A stretch of 64,000 nt of DNA from Paraburkholderia bryophila (GTDB lineage Bacteria; Pseudomonadota; Gammaproteobacteria; Burkholderiales; Burkholderiaceae). The notes beneath the pieces are model-generated. The model saw only the letters and a list, made by a program, of their open reading frames with translations. It searched no databases and was not told where the DNA came from. The position numbers were made by a program, and so were the translations under genes. This document shows, one piece after another, positions 26,613 to 35,127 of this stretch (positions are counted from its first letter, which is position 1; each line of letters opens with the position of its first letter). Location of the stretch: positions 1-64,000 of the forward strand of contig NZ_QLTK01000009.1 of the NCBI RefSeq assembly GCF_003269035.1, read 5' to 3'.

Positions 26613-27275
26613 GTGTCGACGCAATCCCCCCGTACGCCGCAAGCCGGCAAATCCGCCACGCCGAAAGCGATGCCAGGCCAGCCCAACGGCAAGGGCTCAT
26701 GGCAACGCGGCCGCTGGGTCCTGCTGCTGCTGGCGGTGATCTGCGCGGCACCGATCGCCGTGTCCTATTTCACCTATTACGTGATCAAGCCGGCCGGCGG
26801 CAAGACGAACTACGGCACGCTGGTCGAGCCGCAGCGCCCGATCCCCGAATCGCTGACGGTTACCGGAGAAGACGGCAAGCCGCTCAAGCTGGCCACGCTA
26901 CGCGGCAAATGGCTGATGATCTCGGTCGACAGCAGCGCGTGCGACAAAGCCTGCGTCACGAAGCTCTATTTCATGCGACAAATCCGCACAGCCCAGGGCC
27001 CGGAACGCGAGCGCGTCGTGCAAGTGTGGCTGCGCACCGATGCGGGCCATGTCGGTGACGTGATACAAAAGGCGTATCCGGACACCGACATGCTGATCGC
27101 CGATCCGGCCCAGGTCTCCGCCTGGCTGCCGGCCGACACCGGCACACAGGCGACCGACCACATCTATCTGGTCGATCCGAACGGCAATCTGATGATGCGT
27201 TTCCCGAAAGATCCGAACCCGAGCAAGATCAAGGGCGACGTGACCAAGCTGCTCAAATGGTCGACCATCGGCTGA
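26613..27275 (+). CDS. SCO-like thioredoxin-fold oxidase assembly protein
   Basis: The 220-residue membrane-anchored protein has a helix at about 35-55 (WVLLLLAVICAAPIAVSYF) and a thioredoxin-like domain outside. ISVDSSACDKACVTKLYFMRQ carries a CxxxC pair placed like the copper site of SCO proteins. TDHIYLVDPNGNLMMRF supplies the matching histidine. A second, classical SCO protein is encoded at 29331, so this one may act on a different metal or redox step. The start is a GTG. It lies between the SURF1 gene and ctaA. Confidence 0.8.
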   Translation: MSTQSPRTPQAGKSATPKAMPGQPNGKGSWQRGRWVLLLLAVICAAPIAVSYFTYYVIKPAGGKTNYGTLVEPQRPIPESLTVTGEDGKPLKLATLRGKWLMISVDSSACDKACVTKLYFMRQIRTAQGPERERVVQVWLRTDAGHVGDVIQKAYPDTDMLIADPAQVSAWLPADTGTQATDHIYLVDPNGNLMMRFPKDPNPSKIKGDVTKLLKWSTIG

Positions 27276-27299
27276 TGCGGCAACAAAGGTAAGAGAGAG

Positions 27300-28409
27300 A
27301 TGTTCGTACTGCAACTGGCCCTGATCGGCTTGTGTATCGCGTTGTTGCCGTTGTCCTACGTGTGGGTCAAGGCCGACGACAACAAATTTCGCAAGCTGGT
27401 CTGGCTGACCACTTTTCTGACGCTCGATCTGGTGATGTTCGGCGGCTTCACGCGCCTCACCGATTCCGGGCTCGGTTGTCCCGACTGGCCGGGGTGCTAC
27501 GGCACGTCGTCGCCGTTCATCGCGCATGCGGCGATCAGCGCGGCGCATCGATTGATGCCCACTGGGCCGGTCAGTTTGACGAAGGCCTGGATCGAGATGA
27601 TCCACCGTTATTTCGCCATGGCGATCGGCGTGCTGATCATCGCGCAGACGATCATCGCTTGGACCGCGCGCATCAAGCGCCGCCCGCTCCATGTGTCGCA
27701 GTGGTGGCCGACCGCGCTGCTGCTGCTGATCCTCGTGCAGGGCGCGTTCGGCGCGTGGACCGTGACGATGAAACTGCAACCGGTCATCGTGACCACGCAT
27801 CTGCTGCTCGGTCTCGCGCTGCTCGGCACGCTCGGCTGGCTGGCCGCGCGGCAAACGCCGCTGCCCGCCTACGAGCCCGAAGCCGCGCGCTGGCGCGTCG
27901 CGGCGCTCGCGGGCCTCGTGCTGCTGGTCGCGCAAATCGCGTTGGGCGGCTGGGTCAGCACGAACTACGCGGTGCTCGCCTGTACCGACTTCCCGACCTG
28001 CAACGGCCAATGGATTCCGCCGATGGACTTCGCGCACGGCTTTCACCTGTGGCGCGCGCTCGGTATGACCGGTGACGGTGAGATGATCACGCAGGACGCT
28101 TTGGTCGCGATCCACTGGACGCATCGCACATTCGCGATCGTGGTGGTCGCGTATCTGGTCTGGTTCGCGTTGAAATTGCGCCGTTTCGAGTCGCTGCGGC
28201 GGCCGGCGGATGGCGTACTGCTGGTGGTGCTGATCCAGTTCATCACCGGCTTGTCGAACATCGTTCTGCAATGGCCGTTGCCCATTGCGGTGGCGCATAA
28301 CGGGGGGGCCGCGATCCTGCTGCTTTTGCTCGTTATGTTAAACTTTCGGATCGCTTATAGCCGTCCCGGCCGCGCCGCGCTTCCTGCGCGCGATGCCGCG
28401 CCAGCGTGA
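27300..28409 (+). CDS. ctaA: Heme A synthase (COX15/CtaA)
   Basis: The 369-residue, eight-helix membrane enzyme oxidises heme O to heme A. Heme-ligand histidines lie in SAAHRLMPTGP / WIEMIHRYFAMAIG and again in VAIHWTHRTFAIVVV and MAVAHNGGAA-like VAHNGGAAILLL. The segment FGGFTRLTDSGLGCPDWPGCYG is a family signature. It sits six bases upstream of ctaB, in the usual COX15-COX10-SCO order. Confidence 0.94.
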   Translation: MFVLQLALIGLCIALLPLSYVWVKADDNKFRKLVWLTTFLTLDLVMFGGFTRLTDSGLGCPDWPGCYGTSSPFIAHAAISAAHRLMPTGPVSLTKAWIEMIHRYFAMAIGVLIIAQTIIAWTARIKRRPLHVSQWWPTALLLLILVQGAFGAWTVTMKLQPVIVTTHLLLGLALLGTLGWLAARQTPLPAYEPEAARWRVAALAGLVLLVAQIALGGWVSTNYAVLACTDFPTCNGQWIPPMDFAHGFHLWRALGMTGDGEMITQDALVAIHWTHRTFAIVVVAYLVWFALKLRRFESLRRPADGVLLVVLIQFITGLSNIVLQWPLPIAVAHNGGAAILLLLLVMLNFRIAYSRPGRAALPARDAAPA

Positions 28410-28415
28410 CTCCAC

Positions 28416-29321
28416 ATGGACAGCACAACACTCTCCCAAACGCCCGGTAGCCGGGTCTCCCAGTATCTCGCCCTGACGAAGCCGCGCGTCACGCAACTCG
28501 CCGTGTTCTGCGCTGTCATCGGTATGTTTCTGTCCACGCCCGGCATGGTGCCGTGGACCGCGCTGATCGGCGGCACCGTCGGTATCTGGTTGCTGGCCGG
28601 CGCCGCGTTCGCGATCAACTGCCTGGTCGAACAGAAAATCGACGCGAAGATGCGGCGCACGTCGTGGCGTCCGTCGGCACGCGGCGAAATCACCACCACG
28701 CAGATTCTGTCGTTCTCCGCCGTGCTCGGCGGGCTCGGCATGTGGACGCTCTACACGTTCGCGAATCCGCTGACCATGTGGCTCACACTGGCTACCTTCG
28801 TCGGTTATGCGGTCATCTATACGCTGTTGCTCAAGCCGGCCACGCCGCAGAACATCGTGATCGGCGGCGCTTCGGGCGCCATGCCACCGGCGCTCGGCTG
28901 GGCTGCGGTCACCGGTCACGTGCCGGGCGACGCGTGGATCCTCGTGCTGATCATTTTCGTGTGGACGCCGCCGCATTTCTGGGCGCTCGCGCTGTATCGC
29001 CGCAAAGACTACGAAAACGCCGGCCTGCCGATGCTGCCGAACACGCACGGCGAACAGTACACGCGCCTGCATATTCTGCTGTACTCGGTGATCCTGTTCG
29101 CGGTCACGATGATGCCGTTCATCTCCGGCATGAGCGGCGTGGTGTACCTCGCGGCCGCCGTGCTGCTCGGCGCCATATTCCTTGCGTACGCCTGGAAGAT
29201 CTACCGGGAGTACTCGGACGATCTCGCGCGCAAGATGTTCCGTTATTCGATCGTCTATCTGTCGCTGCTGTTCGCCGCGCTGCTGATCGACCACTATGCG
29301 CGCGTCCTGATCGGCGCGTAA
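28416..29321 (+). CDS. ctaB: Protoheme IX farnesyltransferase (heme O synthase)
   Basis: The 301-residue UbiA-family prenyltransferase adds a farnesyl group to heme B, giving heme O for CtaA. The first Asp-rich motif lies in [20 protein letters not shown]. The conserved loop [26 protein letters not shown] holds the second site. Nine hydrophobic helices are visible. It is tightly linked to ctaA and the SCO gene. Confidence 0.96.
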   Translation: MDSTTLSQTPGSRVSQYLALTKPRVTQLAVFCAVIGMFLSTPGMVPWTALIGGTVGIWLLAGAAFAINCLVEQKIDAKMRRTSWRPSARGEITTTQILSFSAVLGGLGMWTLYTFANPLTMWLTLATFVGYAVIYTLLLKPATPQNIVIGGASGAMPPALGWAAVTGHVPGDAWILVLIIFVWTPPHFWALALYRRKDYENAGLPMLPNTHGEQYTRLHILLYSVILFAVTMMPFISGMSGVVYLAAAVLLGAIFLAYAWKIYREYSDDLARKMFRYSIVYLSLLFAALLIDHYARVLIGA

Positions 29322-29330
29322 TACCACACC

Positions 29331-29948
29331 ATGTTCAAGAACCGCTTCGCACGCAGCGCGCGTGCCGCTGTGATGGCCTGCGCGCTCGGCGCCGCGTTGA
29401 TCGCCGCAGGCTGCGGAAAACAGCCGCCGGCGTTCACGAATCTCGACATCACTGGCAACACGCAATTCGGCAGCAACTTCTCGTTGCCCGACACGTCCGG
29501 CCAGGTTCGCACCATGGCCGACTACAAGGGCAAAGTGGTGGTGCTGTTCTTCGGCTACACGCATTGCCCGGACGTTTGCCCGACCACCATGGCCGAGCTC
29601 TCGCAGGCGCTTCAGCAACTCGGGCCGGACGCCGCAAAGCGCGTGCAGGTGCTGTTCGTCACCGTCGATCCCGAACGCGATACACCGGCGTTGCTCGCGC
29701 AATATGTGCCGGCGTTCAATCCGACCTTCGTCGGCTTGCGTCCGGCGGATCAGGCGCAGCTCACCAAGGTCACGAAAGATTTCCGCGTCTACTACGCGAA
29801 GGTGCCGGGCAAGACGCCGGACAGCTACACGATGGATCACACGGCTGCGAGCTATGTGTTCGATACGGACGGCAAGTTGCGTCTGTTCGCGCGCGACGGC
29901 CAGGGCGCAACGCCCTGGGTGCACGATATCAAGCTGCTGCTCGATTGA
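29331..29948 (+). CDS. SCO1/SenC copper chaperone lipoprotein
   Basis: The 205-residue protein has a lipoprotein signal with the lipobox LIAAGC (Cys near residue 28). The SCO copper site is present as FFGYTHCPDVCPTTMAEL (CxxxC) and the ligand histidine in YTMDHTAASYVFD. It would deliver copper to the CuA centre of CoxB. It is the last gene of the assembly block. Confidence 0.94.
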   Translation: MFKNRFARSARAAVMACALGAALIAAGCGKQPPAFTNLDITGNTQFGSNFSLPDTSGQVRTMADYKGKVVVLFFGYTHCPDVCPTTMAELSQALQQLGPDAAKRVQVLFVTVDPERDTPALLAQYVPAFNPTFVGLRPADQAQLTKVTKDFRVYYAKVPGKTPDSYTMDHTAASYVFDTDGKLRLFARDGQGATPWVHDIKLLLD

Positions 29949-30008
29949 TGCCGTGATGGACGCGGGTGCGTGCCTGCAGCATGTACCCGTTTGCTACCCG
30001 GCCTAATT

Positions 30009-30036
30009 GAGTACCCGCGAGTACTCGCGGGTACTC
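30009..30036. repeat. Perfect 13-bp palindrome after the SCO gene
   Basis: GAGTACCCGCGAG (30009-30021) and CTCGCGGGTACTC (30024-30036) flank TA. As RNA it makes a very strong hairpin without a T run. It lies between the SCO gene and the convergent yciI-like gene and may terminate or protect transcripts. Confidence 0.6.
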
Positions 30037-30107
30037 GCCGCGTCAAACTTCAACGCTTCAATTCGCGCAGCCTCAACCTCGCTCGTTTCATTCCTTCCGT
30101 ACGACCC

Positions 30108-30398
30108 TCAAGCCGGCATCGGCAAATTCAAACCCGGCGCCAGCCGCGTCGCCTTGAACTCCGTCACCTCGTAGCGTGCGATCTGCTGCACCGCGAACGG
30201 GTCGCTGGCGAGAATCGCATCCAGTTTTTCACGTTCGACGCCCGCTGCCAGAATGATGCCGCCATCGCGCGGCACCTTCGGCCCGGCCGCGATGAACACG
30301 CCTGCTTCGAACTGTCTTGTCAGAAACGCACGATGCGCTTCGAGCACGTCGTCGACGCGTTCGAGCGATGCGATATAGCTCAGGTTGATGACGTACAT
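30108..30398 (-). CDS. YciI family protein
   Basis: The 96-residue protein is a dimeric alpha+beta barrel of the YciI type. The conserved segments are LEAHRAFLTRQFEAGVFIAAGP, with the family His, and GGIILAAG, followed by DPFAVQQIARYEVTEF. Family members are proposed enzymes (muconolactone-isomerase-like fold) of mostly unknown substrate. It is encoded against the cox genes and divergent from the chemoreceptor gene. Confidence 0.87.
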   Translation of the reverse strand: MYVINLSYIASLERVDDVLEAHRAFLTRQFEAGVFIAAGPKVPRDGGIILAAGVEREKLDAILASDPFAVQQIARYEVTEFKATRLAPGLNLPMPA

Positions 30399-30642
30399 GA
30401 TGGTTCTCTTTTCTCCCAGGCGTCGATTATCGGTCAGCGGACGACTTATTGCGCGCGATCAACCCGATCGCCTGCGACGCCGTGAAGCAATCGGTTTCCT
30501 TACAACATGCCTCAAGTTGCCTGCACGCCATGCCGTTATAAATGAAGCAATCGTTTGCGGGCAGTCGCGGCGACGAACCACGCGCCCGCATTCGTCATGC
30601 TGAAGCAAGCTGAATACGGATCACACGAGAGAGACCATAACA

Positions 30643-32535
30643 ATGAGCAGGATGAGTTTGAATCGCAAACTGTGGCTATCGCTCGCACTTGTCTGGCTGG
30701 GTTTGCTCGGCGTCGGGCTATGGAGCGCGGTCGAAACACGTAGCACGATGCTGGCCGAGCGCAAGGCGGGCATGGTGAACCTCGTCGACGCGGCGCAGGG
30801 CGTCGTGAACGGTTATTACACGCTGTCGCAGGGCGGCAGGATGAGCGAGGCCGACGCGCAGCGCGAAGCGCTCGCCCGTCTCGCGACCATGCGTTACGGC
30901 GAATCCGGCTACCTGTTCGTGATGGATTCGAAGCCGGTCGTGCTGATGCACCCGACGCTGCCGCAAATGACCGGCAAACCCGTCGGCGATTTCAAGGACC
31001 CGGACGGCAAGCTGCTGTACGTCGCGATCGTCGACGCGGCCAAAGCCAGCGGCCGCGGCTTTGCCGAATATCGCGGACGTCTGCCGCACAGCGAAACGGC
31101 GGTGCCGAAAATCAGCTACGTGGTGCGTTTCGCGCCGTGGGACTGGAACATCACGAGCGGCGTGTTCATCAAGGATATCGACACGGTCTACTACGAGACC
31201 TTGGCGCTGCATCTCGCCGTGGTGCTGGTGATCGGCGCGATCATCACGCTCGCTATGCTGCTGATCATCCGCAATGTGCGCGCGAGCCTCGGCGGCGAGC
31301 CGGATCAGGCGGCGCGGATCGCAGCGAGCATCGCACAAGGCGATCTGACGCAGGTCGTCGATGTGCGTCCGCAGGACACGACCAGCATGATGGCGGCGAT
31401 GCATGGCATGCAGGATCGCTTGCAGCGGACCATCGGCGAGATTCGTCGCTCGTCGGAATCGATCGCCTCGGCGACGCAGCAGATTGCCGCGGGCAATAAC
31501 GATCTGTCGCAGCGTACCGAGCAACAGGCGGCGTCGTTGCAGGAAACCGCGGCGAGCATGGAAGAGCTGACCGCGACGGTCAAGCAGAACGCCGACAACG
31601 CGCGTCAGGCGAGCGGGCTCGCGCACAACGCATCCGAAATCGCGACTCGCGGCAACGACGTCGTGAGCCGCGTGATCGGCACGATGGGCGAGATCAACGA
31701 CAGCTCGAGGCAGATCGCGGACATCATCGGCGTGATCGAAGGGATCGCGTTTCAGACCAATATTCTCGCGTTGAATGCGGCCGTGGAAGCCGCGCGCGCC
31801 GGTGAGCAGGGCCGTGGTTTCGCGGTCGTCGCAGGCGAGGTGCGCAGCCTTGCGCAGCGTTCCGGTACGGCAGCCAAGGAGATCAAGCAGTTGATCGGCG
31901 CGTCGGTGGAGCGCGTGCATAACGGCTCGACACTGGTGCAGCAGGCCGGCACGACGATGGGCGAGATTCTGCAGGCGGTGCAGCGCGTCACCGACATCAT
32001 GGGTGAGATCGCGGCGGCGTCGGAAGAGCAAAGCACGGGCATCGCGCAGGTCGGCCGCGCTGTCACGCAGATGGACGAAGTCACGCAGCAGAACGCGGCG
32101 CTAGTCGAACAGGCTGCGGCGGCCGCTGCTTCGTTGCAGGATCAGGCAGGGCGGTTGCGCGATACGGTGAGTGCGTTTCGAGTGGCTGGCGGGGCAACGG
32201 CGGGTTCGTCGGTTTCGGTAGCGGCGACGCGGCTCGCGGCGGCCACTTCGCGCGACGCCAAACCGGCGGCCGCGCAAAGCGCTTCGAAGCGGGTTACTAA
32301 CGCGACTGGCTCGGCGCGAACTCATACACCGGCTCCGGCTCCGGCTCCGGCTCCGGTATCGGTCCAGGTCGAACCGAAGCTGTCGGCTTCCGCTGCACCC
32401 GTGGCATCGAATCCACCGGCAGCGGGCGCGAAGCTCGCAGCAAACGCAAGGCCGACGCCGGCTCCGAGTCCGGCGCGTGCCGCCGCCGAACCGGCAAAAA
32501 CAGCTTCGTCCGACGAAGACTGGACGACGTTCTAA
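30643..32535 (+). CDS. Methyl-accepting chemotaxis protein with Cache domain
   Basis: The 630-residue chemoreceptor has a first transmembrane helix at about 10-28 and a periplasmic single Cache domain at about 35-190 ([26 protein letters not shown]). A second helix at about 190-212 ([19 protein letters not shown]) is followed by HAMP and the signalling domain, whose hairpin tip is [23 protein letters not shown] long Ala/Pro-rich linker with a PAPAPAPAP run ends in EDWTTF, a WxxF-type pentapeptide docking site for CheR/CheB. No che genes are adjacent. The ligand is unknown; Cache chemoreceptors usually sense small organic acids or amino acids. Confidence 0.93.
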   Translation: MSRMSLNRKLWLSLALVWLGLLGVGLWSAVETRSTMLAERKAGMVNLVDAAQGVVNGYYTLSQGGRMSEADAQREALARLATMRYGESGYLFVMDSKPVVLMHPTLPQMTGKPVGDFKDPDGKLLYVAIVDAAKASGRGFAEYRGRLPHSETAVPKISYVVRFAPWDWNITSGVFIKDIDTVYYETLALHLAVVLVIGAIITLAMLLIIRNVRASLGGEPDQAARIAASIAQGDLTQVVDVRPQDTTSMMAAMHGMQDRLQRTIGEIRRSSESIASATQQIAAGNNDLSQRTEQQAASLQETAASMEELTATVKQNADNARQASGLAHNASEIATRGNDVVSRVIGTMGEINDSSRQIADIIGVIEGIAFQTNILALNAAVEAARAGEQGRGFAVVAGEVRSLAQRSGTAAKEIKQLIGASVERVHNGSTLVQQAGTTMGEILQAVQRVTDIMGEIAAASEEQSTGIAQVGRAVTQMDEVTQQNAALVEQAAAAAASLQDQAGRLRDTVSAFRVAGGATAGSSVSVAATRLAAATSRDAKPAAAQSASKRVTNATGSARTHTPAPAPAPAPVSVQVEPKLSASAAPVASNPPAAGAKLAANARPTPAPSPARAAAEPAKTASSDEDWTTF

Positions 32536-32756
32536 CGAAGCCCAACCCGGCCGCGTGACGATCCGCACGCGGCCGCTCACGATGCATACCTATATGCCAT
32601 CGTGATATTTCCCATCTCGCCGGGCATATGAGACCATTTGCGGTCCAGTTGGCGCCGCTCTGCCAAAAGCAGCACGCGCGCCCACTTTCACCCGAATCTG
32701 ACACCGATCAGAGCGTCGATCAGCCCACCTGATCGACAGGAACCAGCGAGAATCAC

Positions 32757-33569
32757 ATGCAGCGCAGAAACATCCTCAAAGCCCTCTCCGCAGTGATCGC
32801 CGGCGCGGCGATCGTGACCAGCGTCGGCGCATATGCCGACGACAAAGTGATCAAGGTCGGCACCATCGGCGGCCCGGACGCGCAAATCTGGCAAGTCGTC
32901 ACCCAGGTCGCGAAGCGCGAAGGTCTCAACGTGAAGGTCGTCGAATTCAACGACTACGTGCAGCCGAACGCCGCACTCGACGCGGGCGATCTCGACGCGA
33001 ACAGCTTCCAGCATCAGCCTTACCTCGACAGCCAGGTCAAGCAACGCGGCTACAAGATCGTCAACGCCGGTCTCACGTACATCTCGCCGCTCGGCATCTA
33101 TTCGAAGAAACTGAAGTCGGTGAAGGATCTGCCGCAAGGCGCGAAGGTCGCGGTGCCGAACGACCCGTCGAACGAAAATCGCGCGCTGCTGTTGCTGCAG
33201 GCGCAAGGCGTGATCAAGCTGAAGGCCGGCGCGGGCACGAACGGCAATAACGCCACGCCGCTCGACGTCGCCGACAATCCGAAGAAGGTCAAGCTCGTCG
33301 AACTCGACGCCGCGCAACTGCCGCGTTCGCTGTCGGACGTCGATGCTGCTGTGATCAACACGAACTTCGCGCTGGCCGCCGGCCTGCAGCCGACCAAAGA
33401 CGCGATCGCGCTCGAAGACATCCACAGCCCGTACGCGAACCTGATCGCCGTGCGTGCGCAGGACAAAGACAAGCCGTGGGTGAAGAAGCTGGTCGCCGCT
33501 TATCAGTCGGAAGACGTGCGCCAGTTCATCAAGGCGCAGTTCAAGGGTTCGATGGTGCCGTCGTTCTAA
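32757..33569 (+). CDS. MetQ/NlpA-family substrate-binding protein
   Basis: The 270-residue periplasmic binding protein is of the D/L-methionine ABC-importer type. Signatures are VIKVGTIGGPDAQIWQVV, NAALDAGDLDANSFQHQPYLD, PLGIYSKKLKS, VAVPNDPSNENRALLLLQ and DAAVINTNFALAAGL. The signal peptide (MQRRNILKALSAVIAGAAIVTSVGAYA) lacks a lipobox cysteine, so the protein is probably soluble, unlike most MetQ lipoproteins. No metN or metI partner is adjacent, so it must serve a transporter encoded elsewhere. Confidence 0.9.
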   Translation: MQRRNILKALSAVIAGAAIVTSVGAYADDKVIKVGTIGGPDAQIWQVVTQVAKREGLNVKVVEFNDYVQPNAALDAGDLDANSFQHQPYLDSQVKQRGYKIVNAGLTYISPLGIYSKKLKSVKDLPQGAKVAVPNDPSNENRALLLLQAQGVIKLKAGAGTNGNNATPLDVADNPKKVKLVELDAAQLPRSLSDVDAAVINTNFALAAGLQPTKDAIALEDIHSPYANLIAVRAQDKDKPWVKKLVAAYQSEDVRQFIKAQFKGSMVPSF

Positions 33570-33630
33570 GCGGCTGAATTACCCGAGCGGTAGCGGGCGC
33601 GTGCCGACACAGCACCGCCCGTTTCCGCCA

Positions 33631-33762
33631 GCCTACGAGCCTGCAAACCCGCAAACCCGCAAGCCCGCAAACCGACAAGCCGACAAGCCGACAAGCCGAC
33701 AAGCCGACAAGCCGACAAGCCGACAAGCCGACAAGCCGACAAGCCGACAAGCCGACAAGCAC
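33631..33762. repeat. 8-bp tandem repeat array
   Basis: Eleven exact head-to-tail copies of CGACAAGC occupy 33673-33760. About five diverged copies (CCCGCAAA-type) of the same 8-bp period precede them from 33631. The array lies between two convergent genes. Frames through it encode repeats such as RQADKPTS but show no sign of being real genes. Confidence 0.95.
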
Positions 33763-33828
33763 CGCTCGACACGGGCCACCAAGCGAGCGCATCGAACCGC
33801 GCTCGGCGCATCGCGCGCCACCTCGCTG

Positions 33829-34755
33829 CTACAACCCCAACTCCCAGCGCTCGATCGTCAGCTCCTTGCCGAAGCGACGCTCCGGCGCCGTGCCGGCCAG
33901 CGTAAAACCCATGCGCTCGCACAAGCGTCGTGGCTCGGCAAGCGAAAGCTCGGTGGTCAGCGTGAGCTTCGTATAGCCGGCGCGCCGCGCGAAGCGCACA
34001 CATTCGTTGATCAGTTGCGTGCCGATGCCGAGCCGCTGCAAATCCGGCTCGACCCACAAGAGCCGCACGCCCGCCACCGTCGTCGACACCCCGACGATGC
34101 ACACCGAGCCGACCACCACACCCTCCTGATCGGCGACCCAGCACATCTCGCGCACCGGATCGCCGCGCTGCGTGTAATCCGCGACGACCCGCGCCAGCAA
34201 CCCCTCGAACGAACGATCCCAGCCGTATTGCGCCGCAAACCACTGCGCCTGCCGATGCACGAGCCAGCCGCATTCACCGGGACGCGGCTGGCGCAGCAGC
34301 ACGAGCTCGTGCGACGGCTGCGCGCGCAACATCCGCTCGATCAGCTTCATCGCACCGATCAACTGTTCCTGGGAGAGTGGCGTGAGACCTTGAAGCAGCG
34401 CCGACACCTCTTCGATCGCCGCGGTATCGAGCGGTGCGTAGGCCGCGTGGCCATTGTCGGTGAGGGCGATCAGCGACTGCCGGGCGTCCGTCTCCGACGG
34501 GCGCCGCGTGATCAGATTGCGTCGTTCGAAGCTGGTCAGCAGGCGGCTCAGATAACCGCTATCGAGGCCGAGCGCGCGCCCGAGCACCGAAGCCGTTTGC
34601 GCACGTCCGCGCGAGAGCTCGTGCAGCACGCGCACTTCCGTCAGCGAAAACGCGCTTCTTGCCAAATGCTCATGCAGCGCGCCAATGTGCTGGGTGTAGA
34701 AGCGGTTGAAATGGCGGACGGCCTGAGCGCGCCGCAGCGCCTCGGAATCTGTCAA
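33829..34755 (-). CDS. MarR-type regulator fused to a GNAT acetyltransferase
   Basis: The 308-residue protein has an N-terminal MarR winged helix (about 1-145; LTEVRVLHELSRG, LGLDSGYLSRLLTSFERRNLI). A C-terminal GNAT N-acetyltransferase domain (about 155-305) has an acetyl-CoA loop near VEPDLQRLGIGTQLINECV. Such bifunctional proteins are common in proteobacteria and may couple ligand acetylation to regulation; the target is unknown. It is divergent from the nag operon across a 372-bp region. Confidence 0.9.
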   Translation of the reverse strand: MTDSEALRRAQAVRHFNRFYTQHIGALHEHLARSAFSLTEVRVLHELSRGRAQTASVLGRALGLDSGYLSRLLTSFERRNLITRRPSETDARQSLIALTDNGHAAYAPLDTAAIEEVSALLQGLTPLSQEQLIGAMKLIERMLRAQPSHELVLLRQPRPGECGWLVHRQAQWFAAQYGWDRSFEGLLARVVADYTQRGDPVREMCWVADQEGVVVGSVCIVGVSTTVAGVRLLWVEPDLQRLGIGTQLINECVRFARRAGYTKLTLTTELSLAEPRRLCERMGFTLAGTAPERRFGKELTIERWELGL

Positions 34756-35127
34756 ATGCTGCTCCCCGGGGAATTATTTTGGCCTCGTATCCAGCACTAT
34801 ATTGGAACGTATCTTATTAAAAAAGCGGCGCCGACCCCGAGGTAGACGAATTGGTATCAGACAGGTATCAAGCGCGGTTTTCATCAGACTAGTAGAGGGC
34901 GAGCGTGGGCTCCGTCAACGCGCTTTCAGAAGCCTGAATACGGGTAAGTCCTGGGCTCCAGGAAGCCCCGTCCAGCACCCTCTCAAACCTCGCAAACGCT
35001 TGTTGCATAAGGCTTTTGGCCGATCTAGACCAGACTGATACCAGTTGATTGACTGGTATTATGTTGGTTATATAATGGGCTCTCATTTTTCGTTGGCCGA
35101 GATTCCCACAACGGCCCCCGGAGCCCC
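34756..35127. promoter_or_regulatory. Intergenic control region marR-like / nagR
   Basis: No gene is supported in these 372 bp. TGGTATCA half-sites occur as a direct pair at 34852-34870 (GGTATCA-N4-GGTATCA). A dyad of the same motif lies over the nag promoter at 35038-35059. The spaced copies suggest cooperative binding by the GntR protein encoded next. Confidence 0.5.
35038..35076 (+). promoter_or_regulatory. nag promoter with overlapping operator
   Basis: TTGACT (35049-35054) and TATAAT (35071-35076), spaced by 16 bp, form a strong sigma-70-type promoter. The perfect dyad ATACCAG-N8-CTGGTAT (35038-35059) covers the -35 box, the classical place for a repressor. It resembles HutC/NagR-type GntR operators. 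Binding by the adjacent GntR protein is inferred. Confidence 0.65.

Noticed and set aside
32536-32756. A SAM or other methionine riboswitch before the MetQ-like gene
   Set aside because: No paired-stem pattern or conserved core of a known SAM riboswitch could be recognised.
33631-33762. The short tandem repeats considered as a CRISPR array
   Set aside because: Units are 8 bp with no spacers and no cas genes nearby; it is a minisatellite.
33601-34845. A 414-codon plus-strand frame through the 8-bp repeats and opposite the MarR-GNAT gene
   Set aside because: Its repeated RQADKPTS residues come only from the 8-bp array, and the rest mirrors the MarR-GNAT gene.
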